Program-made: the position numbers and the translations under genes
Shown: piece after piece, positions 49,265 through 58,777 of the stretch
Layout: every line of letters begins with the position of its first letter
Numbering within the stretch: position 1 is the stretch's first letter
NCBI GenBank assembly: GCA_025465475.1
Contig: JAODMR010000136.1
Coordinates: forward strand, 36,222-100,221
Source: Micrococcaceae bacterium
GTDB lineage: Bacteria > Actinomycetota > Actinomycetes > Actinomycetales > Micrococcaceae
Reading direction: 5' to 3'
DNA: 64,000 nucleotides
Notes under the pieces: model-generated
What the model saw: the letters and a program-made list of their open reading frames with translations, nothing else
Told to the model about the DNA's origin: nothing
Database searches by the model: none

Positions 49265-50002
49265 TCAGTTCCACTCGGGGGAACGGACCAGGATGCAGCC
49301 GGAGTCGGGGCAGAAAACGATCTCGTCCTCCGCCGCCTTTCGGATGTCCGCCAGGTCGCCCGGGCTCAACTGCATGCCCGAACCCTCGGAGGTGCCGTGG
49401 AACAGCCTGGCAGCTCCCACCCCGCGCTTGGCCAGGGTCCGCTCGTAAAGTCCCAGCAACCCCGCATCGAAACTGGCCGCCAGTTCCACGCGTTGCGCCT
49501 GGACGGCCTGCTTCTCGGCCTCAACCTCACCAATCTGGCCCACCAGTTCGGCACGGATGCCGCTCAGCGACCTGCTGATGTCCGAAACCACACCCTGCTG
49601 CTTTTCCTGCCGGGCCACCGCGTCATCGAGGCGCTCCATGACCTCCAGCTCGGCGTCCTCCAGGTCGGAGCGGCGCTTGGCCAAGGACGCCAGATCGTTC
49701 TGCAGGGCCACCAGGTCCTTCGACAGTCCGGTTCCGCTGTTGAGCTTTGCCTCGTCGCGGGCCATGCGCGTGGCGACCTGCTCCACGTCCGTCTCGGCCC
49801 GAGTCAATTGGCGCCGGGTGTCCTCGACTTCGGTGTTGAGGACCACCAGGTCGCTCTGCGCGACGGAGAGTCCGGCATTCAGGTCCGCCAGGCGGGGGTC
49901 ATCGCGAAGGACCTTAATGCGGTTGTCCAACTGCCGGATCCGCCCGTCCAGTGCCTGCAAATCAAGGAGACGCAGTTGTTCGGCCGGTGCTGCCTTTGCC
50001 AT
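49265..50002 (-). CDS. Coiled-coil 'zinc ribbon' protein with degenerate CxxC
   Basis: 245 aa from ATG 50002 (GGAAGGA upstream); ATG 50032 is less likely. Residues about 15-170 form a long coiled coil (DLQALDGRIRQLDNRIKVL onward). The C-terminus should be a C4 zinc ribbon, but the first CxxC is replaced (HGTSEGSGMQLSPGDL) and only FCPDSGC remains. This form seems common in Micrococcaceae (recollection). The family is often next to Nif3-like genes, as here. The function is not established; it may bind RNA or DNA. Confidence 0.83.
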   Translation of the reverse strand: MAKAAPAEQLRLLDLQALDGRIRQLDNRIKVLRDDPRLADLNAGLSVAQSDLVVLNTEVEDTRRQLTRAETDVEQVATRMARDEAKLNSGTGLSKDLVALQNDLASLAKRRSDLEDAELEVMERLDDAVARQEKQQGVVSDISRSLSGIRAELVGQIGEVEAEKQAVQAQRVELAASFDAGLLGLYERTLAKRGVGAARLFHGTSEGSGMQLSPGDLADIRKAAEDEIVFCPDSGCILVRSPEWN

Positions 50003-50078
50003 CGATGTCCTTCCGCTGTGCCGTCGGCGCATCCTGCCGGCGGGCCCGTGTGGTTCTAGGTTACGTCCATCGGGTCCG

Positions 50079-50960
50079 TCAGGATTCCAGCCCCGGAGTC
50101 AGGATGAAATCCCACGGATCGGTGTTGATGGCACTGACCCGCAGTTCGACGTCGAACCCCTGGTCGGTGAGCACGTTTCCCAACGCTTCAGCGGCGGCCG
50201 GCAACCACAGCCATTCACTGGCGAAGTGGGACATGTCCACCAGGTAGGGCCGGCCGTTGCCTGAGGCTTCCCGGGCCTCAGAGGCGGGGTGGTGGCGCAG
50301 GTCAGCAGTGACATAGACGTCGGCCTGACTGGCCCGCACCGCATCGAACAGGCTGTCCCCCGCGCCGGCGCACAGGGCTACCCTACGGATGAGGCCCTGC
50401 CGGTCCCCCGCGACCCGGACGCCCCCTGCGACGGCGGGCAGGATGCCGTACACGCGCTCGGCGAAGTCGCCCAGGCTCAGCACGGCCGGCAGTTCACCCA
50501 CCCGTCCGATGCCCTCCTCGGGCAGGCCGTGGCTGGTTGGGGCCAGCGGTGCCACGTCGGTCAGACCCAAGGCATCGGCGAGCACATCGGAGACGCCCCC
50601 GACGGCGCTGTCACCATTGGTATGCACCGTCAGCAGGGCGCAGCCGCCCTCGATCAGTTCGTGGATGGCCCGCCCTTTGCCGGTGGTGGCAGCCACCGAG
50701 TGCACCCCGCGCAGCAGCAGCGGGTGATGGGTGATCAACAGCTGCGCTCCCCAGGCGAGCGCTTCACGGACCACCTCCAGGGTCGGGTCAACGGCGAACA
50801 GGATCCGCGATACGGGGGCCGCCGGCTGCCCGACCACCAGCCCGACCGAGTCCCAGTCCTCGGCCAGCGACTCCGGCCAGAGCTCTTCGACGGCGAGCAG
50901 GACCTCGGCCAGGCTGGGCCCTGCGGGGACGTTTTTTTCCGGTTCCATGGTCCTATTCAT
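50079..50960 (-). CDS. Nif3-like dinuclear metal-centre hexameric protein
   Basis: 293 aa from ATG 50960; ATG 50948 is an equally possible start. The metal-site motifs are LLITHHPLLLRGVHS, LLTVHTNGDSAVGGVSD and the C-terminal LVDMSHFASEWLWL. Members are homologous to YbgI/YqfO and form hexameric rings with two metals; GTP cyclohydrolase-like roles have been proposed. It is upstream of, and on the same strand as, the zinc-ribbon-like protein (76 bp gap), a conserved pairing in actinobacteria. Confidence 0.9.
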   Translation of the reverse strand: MNRTMEPEKNVPAGPSLAEVLLAVEELWPESLAEDWDSVGLVVGQPAAPVSRILFAVDPTLEVVREALAWGAQLLITHHPLLLRGVHSVAATTGKGRAIHELIEGGCALLTVHTNGDSAVGGVSDVLADALGLTDVAPLAPTSHGLPEEGIGRVGELPAVLSLGDFAERVYGILPAVAGGVRVAGDRQGLIRRVALCAGAGDSLFDAVRASQADVYVTADLRHHPASEAREASGNGRPYLVDMSHFASEWLWLPAAAEALGNVLTDQGFDVELRVSAINTDPWDFILTPGLES

Positions 50961-51049
50961 ACCCTGCCTATGGCGGAGCCCGCTGACTCCTGACCGGCCC
51001 GCGGCCACCGGCCGGGAATCTTCCGGGCGGTTTGTGCATTGTTGGTGTC

Positions 51050-51574
51050 ATGAAGACTTTTGTTTTGGGAGGCGGTTGCTTCTGGTGCCTGGACGCGTTG
51101 TACCAGCAGACCAAAGGGGTGACCGACGTCGTGTCCGGCTACACCGGGGGCCATGTCAGCAACCCGGACTATGACGATGTCTGCAACGGAACCACCGGCC
51201 ATGCCGAGGTGGTGGCGGTGACCTTCGACGAGGACGTCATTCCCGAAGACGTCGTTCTGGACATGTTCTTCGTCTCGCATGATCCGACCACGCTGAACCG
51301 CCAGGGCTACGACGTCGGCACGCAGTACCGGTCGTCGATGTTCTACACGGATGCGGAGCAGGAAGAGGCTTTCCGGGCCGCCATCGAGCGCAACCAGCCG
51401 AACTGGAAACATCCGATCGTGACCGAGGTGACCCGGTTGCCTCGGTTTTACCGGGCCGAGGAGTACCACCAGAATTTTTACGCCAAGCACCCGGAACAGG
51501 GGTACTGCCAGGTGATCATCAACCCCAAGCTGGCCAAGGCCCGGAAATATTACTCTCCATGGCTGGCGGCTTAG
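51050..51574 (+). CDS. msrA: Peptide-methionine (S)-S-oxide reductase
   Basis: 174 aa from ATG 51050; an upstream start at 51032 has no support. MsrA repairs methionine-S-sulfoxide. GGGCFWCLDA contains the nucleophilic Cys, followed by GYTGGHVSNPDYDDVC and HAEVVAVTFDEDV, which are conserved. One candidate resolving Cys is near the C-terminus (GYCQVII). Together with yaaA and the hibernation genes it adds to a general oxidative-stress capability of the region. Confidence 0.95.
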   Translation: MKTFVLGGGCFWCLDALYQQTKGVTDVVSGYTGGHVSNPDYDDVCNGTTGHAEVVAVTFDEDVIPEDVVLDMFFVSHDPTTLNRQGYDVGTQYRSSMFYTDAEQEEAFRAAIERNQPNWKHPIVTEVTRLPRFYRAEEYHQNFYAKHPEQGYCQVIINPKLAKARKYYSPWLAA

Positions 51575-51609
51575 GCCCTCCGGCCAGCGGTCATTAGTGT
51601 GACCTTTGG

Positions 51610-51638
51610 TTACGCTGCCGGTTACGCAGCGCTACGCT
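51610..51638 (+). promoter_or_regulatory. Promoter of cysK
   Basis: TTACGC (51610-51615) as -35 and TACGCT (51633-51638) as -10 with a 17-bp spacer, about 28 nt before ATG 51667. A ribosome site AGGTAG follows. No operator symmetry was noted. Confidence 0.45.
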
Positions 51639-51666
51639 CCTCCGCAGAAAGAATAGGTAGTCCTTC

Positions 51667-52602
51667 ATGGCACGCATTTACGACGACGTTACGCAAGTGG
51701 TTGGCGGCACCCCCCTGGTGCGCCTGAACCGGCTCACCGAGGGCCTGGCCGCGACGGTCGCCGTCAAGCTGGAGTTCTACAACCCGGCCAATAGCGTCAA
51801 GGACCGGATCGGCGTAGCCATCGTCGACGCTGCCGAAAAAGCCGGTGCGCTCAAGCCCGGAGGCACGATTGTCGAAGGCACCTCCGGCAACACCGGCATC
51901 GCGCTGGCGATGGTGGGCGCCGCCCGCGGCTACAAGGTCATCCTCACCATGCCGGAGACCATGTCCACCGAACGGCGGGTCATGCTGCGCGCCTACGGTG
52001 CAGAAATCGTGCTGACCCCCGGTGCCGAAGGCATGCGCGGAGCCGTCGAAAAGGCGCAGGAAATTGTGGCCGGCACGGACAACGCCATCTGGGCCCAGCA
52101 GTTCGCGAACGTGGCAAACCCACAGATCCACCGGGAAACGACCGCAGAGGAAATCTGGGCCGATACCGATGGCAAGGTCGACATTTTCGTTGCCGGCGTG
52201 GGCACCGGCGGCACGATCACCGGCGTCGGCCAGGTACTGAAGCAGCGCAAGCCGGACGTCCAGGTGGTGGCCGTGGAGCCCAAGGACTCCGCCATCCTCA
52301 ACGGCGGCGCCCCGGGGCCACACAAGATCCAGGGACTGGGCGCGAACTTTGTGCCGGAGAACCTGGACCGGAACATCTACGACGAGGTCCTGGATGCCAG
52401 CGTGGAGGATTCCGTTGCGGTCGCCCGCGCGCTGGGAACGCAGGAGGGTATCCTGGGCGGCATCTCCTCGGGAGCGATCGTGTGGGCCGCCCTGGAGCTG
52501 GCGAAGCGGCCCGAGAACGCCGGAAAGCTGATCGTCGCCGTGGTCTGCGACTTCGGGGAGCGCTACATCTCCACCGTCCTGTATGACGACATCCGCGGCT
52601 GA
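51667..52602 (+). CDS. cysK: Cysteine synthase A
   Basis: 311 aa PLP enzyme that makes cysteine from O-acetylserine and sulfide. The PLP lysine is in [10 protein letters not shown] (about K45), the phosphate-binding loop in [12 protein letters not shown], and the substrate loop in [11 protein letters not shown]. It is followed by cysE after 100 bp, the standard pair. Length is normal. Confidence 0.97.
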   Translation: MARIYDDVTQVVGGTPLVRLNRLTEGLAATVAVKLEFYNPANSVKDRIGVAIVDAAEKAGALKPGGTIVEGTSGNTGIALAMVGAARGYKVILTMPETMSTERRVMLRAYGAEIVLTPGAEGMRGAVEKAQEIVAGTDNAIWAQQFANVANPQIHRETTAEEIWADTDGKVDIFVAGVGTGGTITGVGQVLKQRKPDVQVVAVEPKDSAILNGGAPGPHKIQGLGANFVPENLDRNIYDEVLDASVEDSVAVARALGTQEGILGGISSGAIVWAALELAKRPENAGKLIVAVVCDFGERYISTVLYDDIRG

Positions 52603-52702
52603 TTCCGGACATGATGCCCGCCGCCCCACCAGGACGGTCAACGAACCGGCCGGCGGGTCCGGCGGGCACACCGGCGCAGCCGCCTCTTTTTGAGGGATCC
52701 AT

Positions 52703-53302
52703 GTGAGTTCACTCTTTCGGGCCATCGCCCGCTTACGCGAAGACCTAGAAGCTGCCCGGTCACATGACCCCGCAGCGCGGGGGTCGTTCGAAAACTTCTT
52801 CGTCTACTCCGGTCTGCACGCCATTTGGGTGCACCGGGTGACGCACCGGATGTGGGCACGGCCGGACCTGCGGTTCCCGGCCCGGATCCTTTCCCAGTTG
52901 GCCCGGTTTGCCACCGGCATCGAGATACATCCTGGCGCCACCATCGGCCGGCGCTTTTTCATCGACCACGGCATGGGTGTGGTCATCGGCGAAACAGCCG
53001 AAATCGGTGAGGACGTGATGATCTACCACGGGGTGACGCTGGGCGGCCGGTCGTTGGCCAAAATCAAACGGCACCCCACCATCGGGGACCGCGTCACGAT
53101 CGGTTCGGGAGCGAAGGTTTTGGGGCCCATCACCATCGGTGCTGACAGCGCCATCGGCGCGAACGCCGTCGTCGTCAAGGACGCCCCCGCGGAGTCGATC
53201 ATCACCGGCATTCCCGCCACCTGGCGGCACCGGGACGCGCGACGGGAAACGGCGCCTGCCGTTGATCCAGCCCTCTACATCGATCCCGCCATGTACATCT
53301 AG
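52703..53302 (+). CDS. cysE: Serine O-acetyltransferase
   Basis: 199 aa, GTG start after GAGGGATC. Transfers acetyl to serine, feeding cysK. Left-handed beta-helix hexapeptide repeats are visible: [56 protein letters not shown]. It is the short form, lacking the long N-terminal helical domain of E. coli CysE. A long hairpin terminator follows before convergent gnd. Confidence 0.95.
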   Translation: MSSLFRAIARLREDLEAARSHDPAARGSFENFFVYSGLHAIWVHRVTHRMWARPDLRFPARILSQLARFATGIEIHPGATIGRRFFIDHGMGVVIGETAEIGEDVMIYHGVTLGGRSLAKIKRHPTIGDRVTIGSGAKVLGPITIGADSAIGANAVVVKDAPAESIITGIPATWRHRDARRETAPAVDPALYIDPAMYI

Positions 53303-53338
53303 GTTCGGAACCTTCGGGCCCGGGAACTCCACCTACAG

Positions 53339-53385
53339 CGACGGCCTCCGTTCCTCCCCGTTCGGGGCAGGAGCGGAGGCCGTCG
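53339..53385. terminator. Long hairpin between convergent cysE and gnd
   Basis: CGACGGCCTCCG (53339-53350) pairs perfectly with CGGAGGCCGTCG (53374-53385). Inside, TCCTcCCCG and CGGGGcAGGA extend the stem. It lies 36 bp after the cysE stop and 15 bp before the gnd stop; bidirectional. Confidence 0.75.
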
Positions 53386-53400
53386 GCGTCAACGGGTGAT

Positions 53401-54852
53401 TCAGTGGCTGTCGACCGCTTCGACCTCTGACTTGTCCTCGCTCCACAGGGTGTGGAACGTGCCCTCAGCGTCGACGCGCTGGTAGGTGTGGGCACCGAAG
53501 AGGTCCCGCAGGCCCTGGGTCAGGGCGGCGGGCAGGCGCTTACGGCGCAGGCCGTCGTAGTACGCGAGTGAGGAAGAGAAGACGGGCACGGGGATGCCCA
53601 GCTGGACGGCGGTGGCCACCACGCGGCGCCACGCCGGGAGGGCTTCGGCGATGGCCGTAGTGAAGGCCGGCGCGAAGAGCAGGTTGGCCGGCTTCTCGGC
53701 TGCGGCGTAGGCCTCGGTGATGTCCTTGAGCAGCTCGGCCCGGATGATGCAGCCACCGCGCCACAGGGACGCGATCTTATCCAGTTCCAGCTCCCAGCCG
53801 TACTCCTTGGCCGCGCCGGTCAGCATGTCCAGACCCTGGGCGTAGCTGACCAGCTTGGAGGCGAAGAGGGCCTGGCGGACATCTTCCACGAAGCCCTCGC
53901 CCACGGAAACACTTTCCTCGTGCCCGGCGAGCTTTTCCTGCGCTTCGAGGCGCTGGCCCGCCTGCGAGGACAGGGCACGCGCGAAGACGGATTCGGCGAT
54001 GCCGGAGGTGGGCGAGCCAAGCTCGAGGGCGGAGATGACGGTCCAGCGGCCGGTGCCCTTCTGGCCGGCGGCGTCAACGACGACGTCGACCAGCGGCTTG
54101 CCGGTCCGGGCGTCGGTGTGGCCCAGCACCTCGGCCGTGATTTCGATCAGGAAGGACGCCAGGTTGGTTTGGTTCCACTCCGAGAAGATTTTCGCCTGCT
54201 CGGCCGGCTCGATGCCCGCCGCCGAGCGCAGCAGGTCGTAGGCCTCACCGATGACCTGCATGTCCGCGTACTCGATGCCGTTGTGTACCATCTTGACGAA
54301 GTGGCCGGCGCCGTCGGTGCCGATCCAGGCGCAGCAGGGGTCCCCGTCAACGTGGGCGGAGATTTTCTCGAGCATCGGACCCAGCGCGGCGTAGGACTCC
54401 TTGGATCCGCCGGGCATGATGGACGGGCCAAGCAGGGCGCCTTCCTCACCACCGGAGACTCCCACGCCAACGAAGTGCAGGTCCTTTTGAGCCAGCGCGG
54501 CCTCGCGGCGGCGGGTGTCCTCGTAGTGCGAGTTGCCGGCGTCGATGACGATGTCGCCGGGCTCCAGCAGGGGTTCAAGCTGCTCGATCACACTGTCCAC
54601 CGGCGCACCGGCCTTGACCATGATCAGGATCCGGCGCGGTTTTTCCAGCGAGTCGACCAGTTCCTGCAGGGTTTCGGTGCGGACAAACGCACCCTCGTCG
54701 CCGTGCTTTTCCAGTAGGGCGTCGGTCTTGGCGACCGAGCGGTTGTGCAGCGCCACGGTGTAGCCGTTGCGTGCCAGGTTGCGGGCCAGGTTGGCTCCCA
54801 TCACGGCCAGTCCTGTGACACCGATCTGTGCAGACCCAGTTGTTTCAGACAT
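53401..54852 (-). CDS. gnd: 6-phosphogluconate dehydrogenase, decarboxylating
   Basis: 483 aa from ATG 54852 (GGAGGAACT upstream); the frame to 54927 is not needed. It makes ribulose 5-phosphate, CO2 and NADPH from 6-phosphogluconate. Motifs are GVTGLAVMGANLARN (cofactor), IMPGGSKESY, HFVKMVHNGIEYADMQ with the catalytic Lys and Asn, and a helical C-terminal domain (GLRDLFGAHTYQRVDAEG). The long-form length fits the NADP-dependent homodimer. Upstream about 200 bp before sdaA is divergent. Confidence 0.96.
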   Translation of the reverse strand: MSETTGSAQIGVTGLAVMGANLARNLARNGYTVALHNRSVAKTDALLEKHGDEGAFVRTETLQELVDSLEKPRRILIMVKAGAPVDSVIEQLEPLLEPGDIVIDAGNSHYEDTRRREAALAQKDLHFVGVGVSGGEEGALLGPSIMPGGSKESYAALGPMLEKISAHVDGDPCCAWIGTDGAGHFVKMVHNGIEYADMQVIGEAYDLLRSAAGIEPAEQAKIFSEWNQTNLASFLIEITAEVLGHTDARTGKPLVDVVVDAAGQKGTGRWTVISALELGSPTSGIAESVFARALSSQAGQRLEAQEKLAGHEESVSVGEGFVEDVRQALFASKLVSYAQGLDMLTGAAKEYGWELELDKIASLWRGGCIIRAELLKDITEAYAAAEKPANLLFAPAFTTAIAEALPAWRRVVATAVQLGIPVPVFSSSLAYYDGLRRKRLPAALTQGLRDLFGAHTYQRVDAEGTFHTLWSEDKSEVEAVDSH

Positions 54853-55047
54853 AGTTCCTCCAGTGTTGATCCGACGTGTTTCTCCCAGCCTAGTCGCCGG
54901 GCCGGAACGGCCAGTAGCAATGTCCATCAGGGATGCGAATATGACGCTCCGGCGGGCTCCAGCACGACGTCTTGAGGCGTCCCGGACCAGCAGGAGACAG
55001 CCCCCGCCGGCACTGAACGATCGGTCAAGAAATACCCGCCGAGCGGC

Positions 55048-55053
55048 TAGAAT
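55048..55053 (+). promoter_or_regulatory. -10 box upstream of sdaA
   Basis: TAGAAT ends 9 nt before the sdaA ATG. No ribosome site is present, so the mRNA has either a very short leader or none. Confidence 0.42.
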
Positions 55054-55062
55054 GAAGTAACT

Positions 55063-56457
55063 ATGAGTTGCTATACATCAGCGCTGGAGCTGTTCAGTAT
55101 CGGGGTTGGCCCGTCGAGTTCCCATACTGTCGGCCCCATGCGGGCGGCCCGCGATTTCGCCCTGCAGCTCGAGGCTGCGGGCCTGCTGCCGGGCACGGCG
55201 GCGGTCCGGGTTCACCTCTACGGGTCCCTCGGTGCCACCGGAATCGGCCATGGCACGCCGGCCGCCATTCTGGCCGGATTGGCTGGCGCTTCCCCGGAGA
55301 CCGTGGACCCCTCGTTACCCGCCCTGCTGGCCGCCCATATCGCCGCGGAGGGCACCCTGGAGGTGCTTGGCCGGCATCCGGTGGCACTGTCTCCCTCTGA
55401 CATCGTGCTGGAGCCCCGCACGGTTCTCCCGCGGCACAGCAACGCCATGCGGATGACCGCAGTTACTGCGGGCGGCAAGGTCCTGGCCGAGGAAACCTTC
55501 TACTCCATCGGTGGCGGTTTTGTGGAGACCGAATCGTCGCTGGCAGCCACCGCCGGGATGGATGTGACGCCGGCGGCACCGGCCAAGGTGCTGCCATATC
55601 CCTACCAGTACAGCTCGGAATTGCTGGCCATCTGCGCAGCCGAAAAGTTGTCCATTTCCGACGTTGCCTGGGCCAACGAGTGCGCCCTGCGCCAGGCGGA
55701 TGAGGTCCGCGAGGGACTGGATGCCATTTGGCGCACCATGCAGGAGTGCGTGGATGCCGGCCTGAAGACCGGCGGAATCCTGCCGGGCGTGCTGCACGCC
55801 CGCCGTCGTGCCGCCGCCATCGCCGACCGCCTGGAACAGGACGCCGCGGTGCGGGAGACATCGCTGGAATGGCTGCAAGCCTTCGCCATTGCCGTTAATG
55901 AGGAAAACGCTGCCGGGGGGCGGGTGGTCACGGCGCCCACCAATGGTGCTGCCGGCATCATTCCTGCGGTCATGCACTACTTTTTCCGGTTCATCCCACA
56001 GGAGGAGCAGCGGAAGGCCGACAACATGCGCCGGTACCTGCTGGTCGCAGCCGCCATCGGCTCGCTCTACAAAGGCAACGCGTCCATCTCGGGAGCAGAG
56101 GCCGGCTGCCAGGGCGAAGTGGGGTCCGCCTGTTCGATGGCTGCAGGAGCGCTCTGCGAAGTTCTGGGCGGCACGCCGGAGCAGGTGGAGAACGCCGCGG
56201 AAATCGCCATGGAGCACAACCTGGGCCTGACCTGCGACCCGGTTGCCGGGCTGGTGCAATTGCCCTGTATCGAACGCAACGCCATCGCCGCCGGCAAGGC
56301 CGTCGCATCAGCCCGGATGGCTCTGTACGGCGATGGGCAACATTTGGTGTCGCTGGACACGGTCATCGAGACCATGCGCCAGACGGGACGGGACATGTCC
56401 AGCAAGTACAAGGAAACCTCCGAGGGAGGCCTGGCCGTCAACGTCATCGAGTGCTGA
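55063..56457 (+). CDS. sdaA: L-serine ammonia-lyase, single-chain
   Basis: 464 aa iron-sulfur enzyme turning serine into pyruvate. Starts with ELFSIGVGPSSSHTVGPMRAA (substrate and regulatory domain). The catalytic domain holds the 4Fe-4S cysteines in EAGCQGEVGSACSMAAGAL and GLTCDPVAGLVQLPCIERNAI. Alpha and beta domains are fused, as in E. coli SdaA. It is near cysK/cysE, so serine flux in the region is notable. No gcv or glycine riboswitch is adjacent. Confidence 0.96.
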   Translation: MSCYTSALELFSIGVGPSSSHTVGPMRAARDFALQLEAAGLLPGTAAVRVHLYGSLGATGIGHGTPAAILAGLAGASPETVDPSLPALLAAHIAAEGTLEVLGRHPVALSPSDIVLEPRTVLPRHSNAMRMTAVTAGGKVLAEETFYSIGGGFVETESSLAATAGMDVTPAAPAKVLPYPYQYSSELLAICAAEKLSISDVAWANECALRQADEVREGLDAIWRTMQECVDAGLKTGGILPGVLHARRRAAAIADRLEQDAAVRETSLEWLQAFAIAVNEENAAGGRVVTAPTNGAAGIIPAVMHYFFRFIPQEEQRKADNMRRYLLVAAAIGSLYKGNASISGAEAGCQGEVGSACSMAAGALCEVLGGTPEQVENAAEIAMEHNLGLTCDPVAGLVQLPCIERNAIAAGKAVASARMALYGDGQHLVSLDTVIETMRQTGRDMSSKYKETSEGGLAVNVIEC

Positions 56458-56542
56458 GTCCCGGGCTTCTCGCTGAGCTGCCTACTTGCGGAGCATTCGC
56501 CCCAAGCTGTGGAGCGGGGCCCCAGACTTTGGCAGAAAGCGG

Positions 56543-57613
56543 CTACGGGAACCTGAGGAGCACCTTTCCTGAGGTGGAGGCGTCTCGGGCGACCTCGAAG
56601 GCGTGCAGGGCATCGGGAACGTCGAACTCGTGGGTGATGACCGGGTCCACGGCCAGGGAACCGTCAGCGAGGGCGGCGATGACCTGCTCGATTTCGTCAT
56701 TGAAACGGAACGAACCGCGCAGTTCCAGTTCCCTGGTGATTGCCAGGGCGATCGGGACCGGCTGCGGACCGGCGGGAAGCAGGCCCACCATGACCACCGT
56801 TCCGCCGCGCACCGCGCCGTTCAGCGCGGAGGCCAGTCCCTGGTGGCTGCCGGAAGACTCAATCACGACGTCGGCCTCCACGGCAGCGATCCCGGCGGCG
56901 TCACTGCCGTGCAGGGTGTGGTCGGCCCCCACCGCGGTGGCGATCTCCAGGGGTTTGGCGTGCATGTCCACGGCCGTGATGGGTCCGGCCCCGGCCCGTT
57001 TGAGCACGGCCACCGCCAACGCCCCGATCGGTCCGCAGCCGATGACCAGGGCGGACCTGCCGGCAACGTTGCCGGCCCGTGCGACGGCGTGCCAGGCGAC
57101 GCTGGCCGGTTCCACCAGCGCGGCCCGGCGCAGGTCCAGCCCGTCCGGCAGGGCCCGGAGCATCCGGGAGGGCAGGGCAGCGAACCGGACGAACGCGCCA
57201 TCGGTGTGCGGAACCTGGGCGGCGCTGCCCAGGTAGGTGCAGCCCGGGGACAGGTTGGGCCGCTCAGGCGGATACTTCCCCGAACCAGGGGCCGGGGTCG
57301 CCGGATGCACAGCGACGGCTGTTCCCGCCGGCGGGCCGGACCCATCAGCCGCCGACTGCACCACCGTGCCCACCACCTCATGGCCCAGGATCATCGGCGC
57401 CCGCAGCACCGAGGTGCCCGCGGCACCGTGCAGCCAGTAATGCAGGTCCGAACCGCAAATCCCGCCATAGGCGATCTCCACCACCGCCTCCCCCGGCCCC
57501 GGCAGCGACCGGTCCACCTGCTCAACCCGCAGATCCCCGGCCCCATGCGCGACCACCGCCTGCACCATCTCCGGCAACCCCTGCCGGTCCCGCCCTGTCA
57601 GCTCTGCGTTCAC
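56543..57613 (-). CDS. Medium-chain alcohol dehydrogenase (L-idonate 5-DH-like)
   Basis: 356 aa, GTG start 57613. MDR zinc-dependent fold: YGGICGSDLHYW and APMILGHEVVG hold catalytic zinc ligands, VIGCGPIGALAVAVLKRAGA the NAD(P) loop. The similarity to L-idonate 5-dehydrogenase is clear (PERPNLSPGCTYLGSAA), but the structural-zinc cysteines (usually CxxCxxCx7C) are missing except the last Cys. It is 1 bp after the SDR stop, so both form an operon for idonate/5-keto-gluconate metabolism. Substrate not certain. Confidence 0.85.
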   Translation of the reverse strand: MNAELTGRDRQGLPEMVQAVVAHGAGDLRVEQVDRSLPGPGEAVVEIAYGGICGSDLHYWLHGAAGTSVLRAPMILGHEVVGTVVQSAADGSGPPAGTAVAVHPATPAPGSGKYPPERPNLSPGCTYLGSAAQVPHTDGAFVRFAALPSRMLRALPDGLDLRRAALVEPASVAWHAVARAGNVAGRSALVIGCGPIGALAVAVLKRAGAGPITAVDMHAKPLEIATAVGADHTLHGSDAAGIAAVEADVVIESSGSHQGLASALNGAVRGGTVVMVGLLPAGPQPVPIALAITRELELRGSFRFNDEIEQVIAALADGSLAVDPVITHEFDVPDALHAFEVARDASTSGKVLLRFP

Positions 57614-57614
57614 G

Positions 57615-58382
57615 CTAAACCACCACCGTCATGCCGCCGTCAATGAAGATCGTCTGCCCGTTCACAAAATTCGCACCGTCCGAGGCCAGCCACACCACAG
57701 GCCCCACCAGGTCCTCCACGGTACCCCAGCGCGCCGCCGGCGTCCGGCCCAAAATCCACCCGTTGAAGGCCTCATCATCGACCAGGTTCTGCGTCATCTC
57801 GGTATGGATGTACCCCGGGGCGACACTGTTGATCTGCAGCCCGGACCCGGCCCACTCCGCGGTCATCGCCCGGGTCAGGTTCCGCAGCCCGCCCTTGGCA
57901 GCCACATAAGGGGCAATCGTGGGCCGGGCCAGCTCCGCCTGCACCGAACCAATATTGATGATCTTCCCCCGGCCCCGCCCGATCATGCCCCGCGCCGCTT
58001 CCCGCCCCACCAGGAACGCACTCGTCAGATCCCCGGCCAGCACCCGCTCCCAGTCCTCCACCGCCAGCTCCAGCATCGGGACCCGGTGCTGCACCCCGGC
58101 ATTGTTCACCAGGATGTCCAACGGCCCCACCTCATCATTGATCCAACCGACCCCACCGGCCACGGCCCGGGCATCGGTCACATCAAAAGCCCGGCTGAAA
58201 ACCCGCCCCGGAAACTCCCCCTCCAGCAACGCGGCCGCATCCGACAGCCGCTGCCCGGACAACCCATTCAGCACCACCGTCGCCCCCGCCCCAGCCAAAC
58301 CCCTCGCCAAGGCATTACCTATCCCCCGGCTGGAACCAGTAACCAAAGCAACCCGGCCCGTGAGATCAAAAAGCCCGCTCAT
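57615..58382 (-). CDS. Gluconate 5-dehydrogenase-like SDR
   Basis: 255 aa from ATG 58382 (AAGGAGGAAC upstream); a longer frame to 58514 lacks a ribosome site. Classical SDR: TGSSRGIGNALARGL, LVNNAGVQHRVPM, NIGSVQAEL, YVAAKGGLRNLTRA (YxxxK) and SVAPGYIHTEMT. The pattern matches IdnO/gluconate 5-dehydrogenases, which reduce 5-keto-gluconate. Together with the adjacent idonate-type MDR it would convert L-idonate to gluconate. No kinase or transporter is next to it in this window. Confidence 0.88.
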   Translation of the reverse strand: MSGLFDLTGRVALVTGSSRGIGNALARGLAGAGATVVLNGLSGQRLSDAAALLEGEFPGRVFSRAFDVTDARAVAGGVGWINDEVGPLDILVNNAGVQHRVPMLELAVEDWERVLAGDLTSAFLVGREAARGMIGRGRGKIINIGSVQAELARPTIAPYVAAKGGLRNLTRAMTAEWAGSGLQINSVAPGYIHTEMTQNLVDDEAFNGWILGRTPAARWGTVEDLVGPVVWLASDGANFVNGQTIFIDGGMTVVV

Positions 58383-58625
58383 GTTCCTCCTTGGAGCCGA
58401 TTTAACCCGCCTGTACCAAGACGCCCGGCGTCGTCCTGCTGGCGTCGTCCTACTGCCTGCGCCCCTGACCCCTCCCGTCAGCAAAAGGACGTGGAGGCCG
58501 CACAGGCAGCCCACGGGAAGGGCAGAGGACGCGTCAAAGGAGTCCGTTTTCTACTGAATCCTAACTATCTGCGGGGCGCGTCGGCGGATTGCATTTTCCG
58601 TCTTCCCCAGCACACCCAGCCCATG

Positions 58626-58685
58626 TATAGTTCTCTTAGGCCTTCCACTGCGGCATCCCCCAATAGCCGCAGTGGGAGGCTCTCC
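58626..58685 (+). ncRNA. Candidate C-rich-loop small RNA 1
   Basis: TATAGT (58626-58631) is a good -10; the -35 (TTCCCC) is weak. The 15-bp stem GCCTTCCACTGCGGC (58640-58654) pairs with 58666-58680 with one G-U pair; the loop is ATCCCCCAATA (58655-58665). TCTCC follows instead of a T-run. It shares the loop with hairpin 2 at 58816 but none of the stem. A small RNA of about 45 nt is inferred. Confidence 0.5.
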
Positions 58686-58777
58686 ACGTTAAGACCTCCT
58701 GCACCAGGACTTCCTGCACCCTAGGACCTTCCGCCGAACCGGGCGAGCCTCCCTGTCCACAAGGACAGCGTGCGGAG

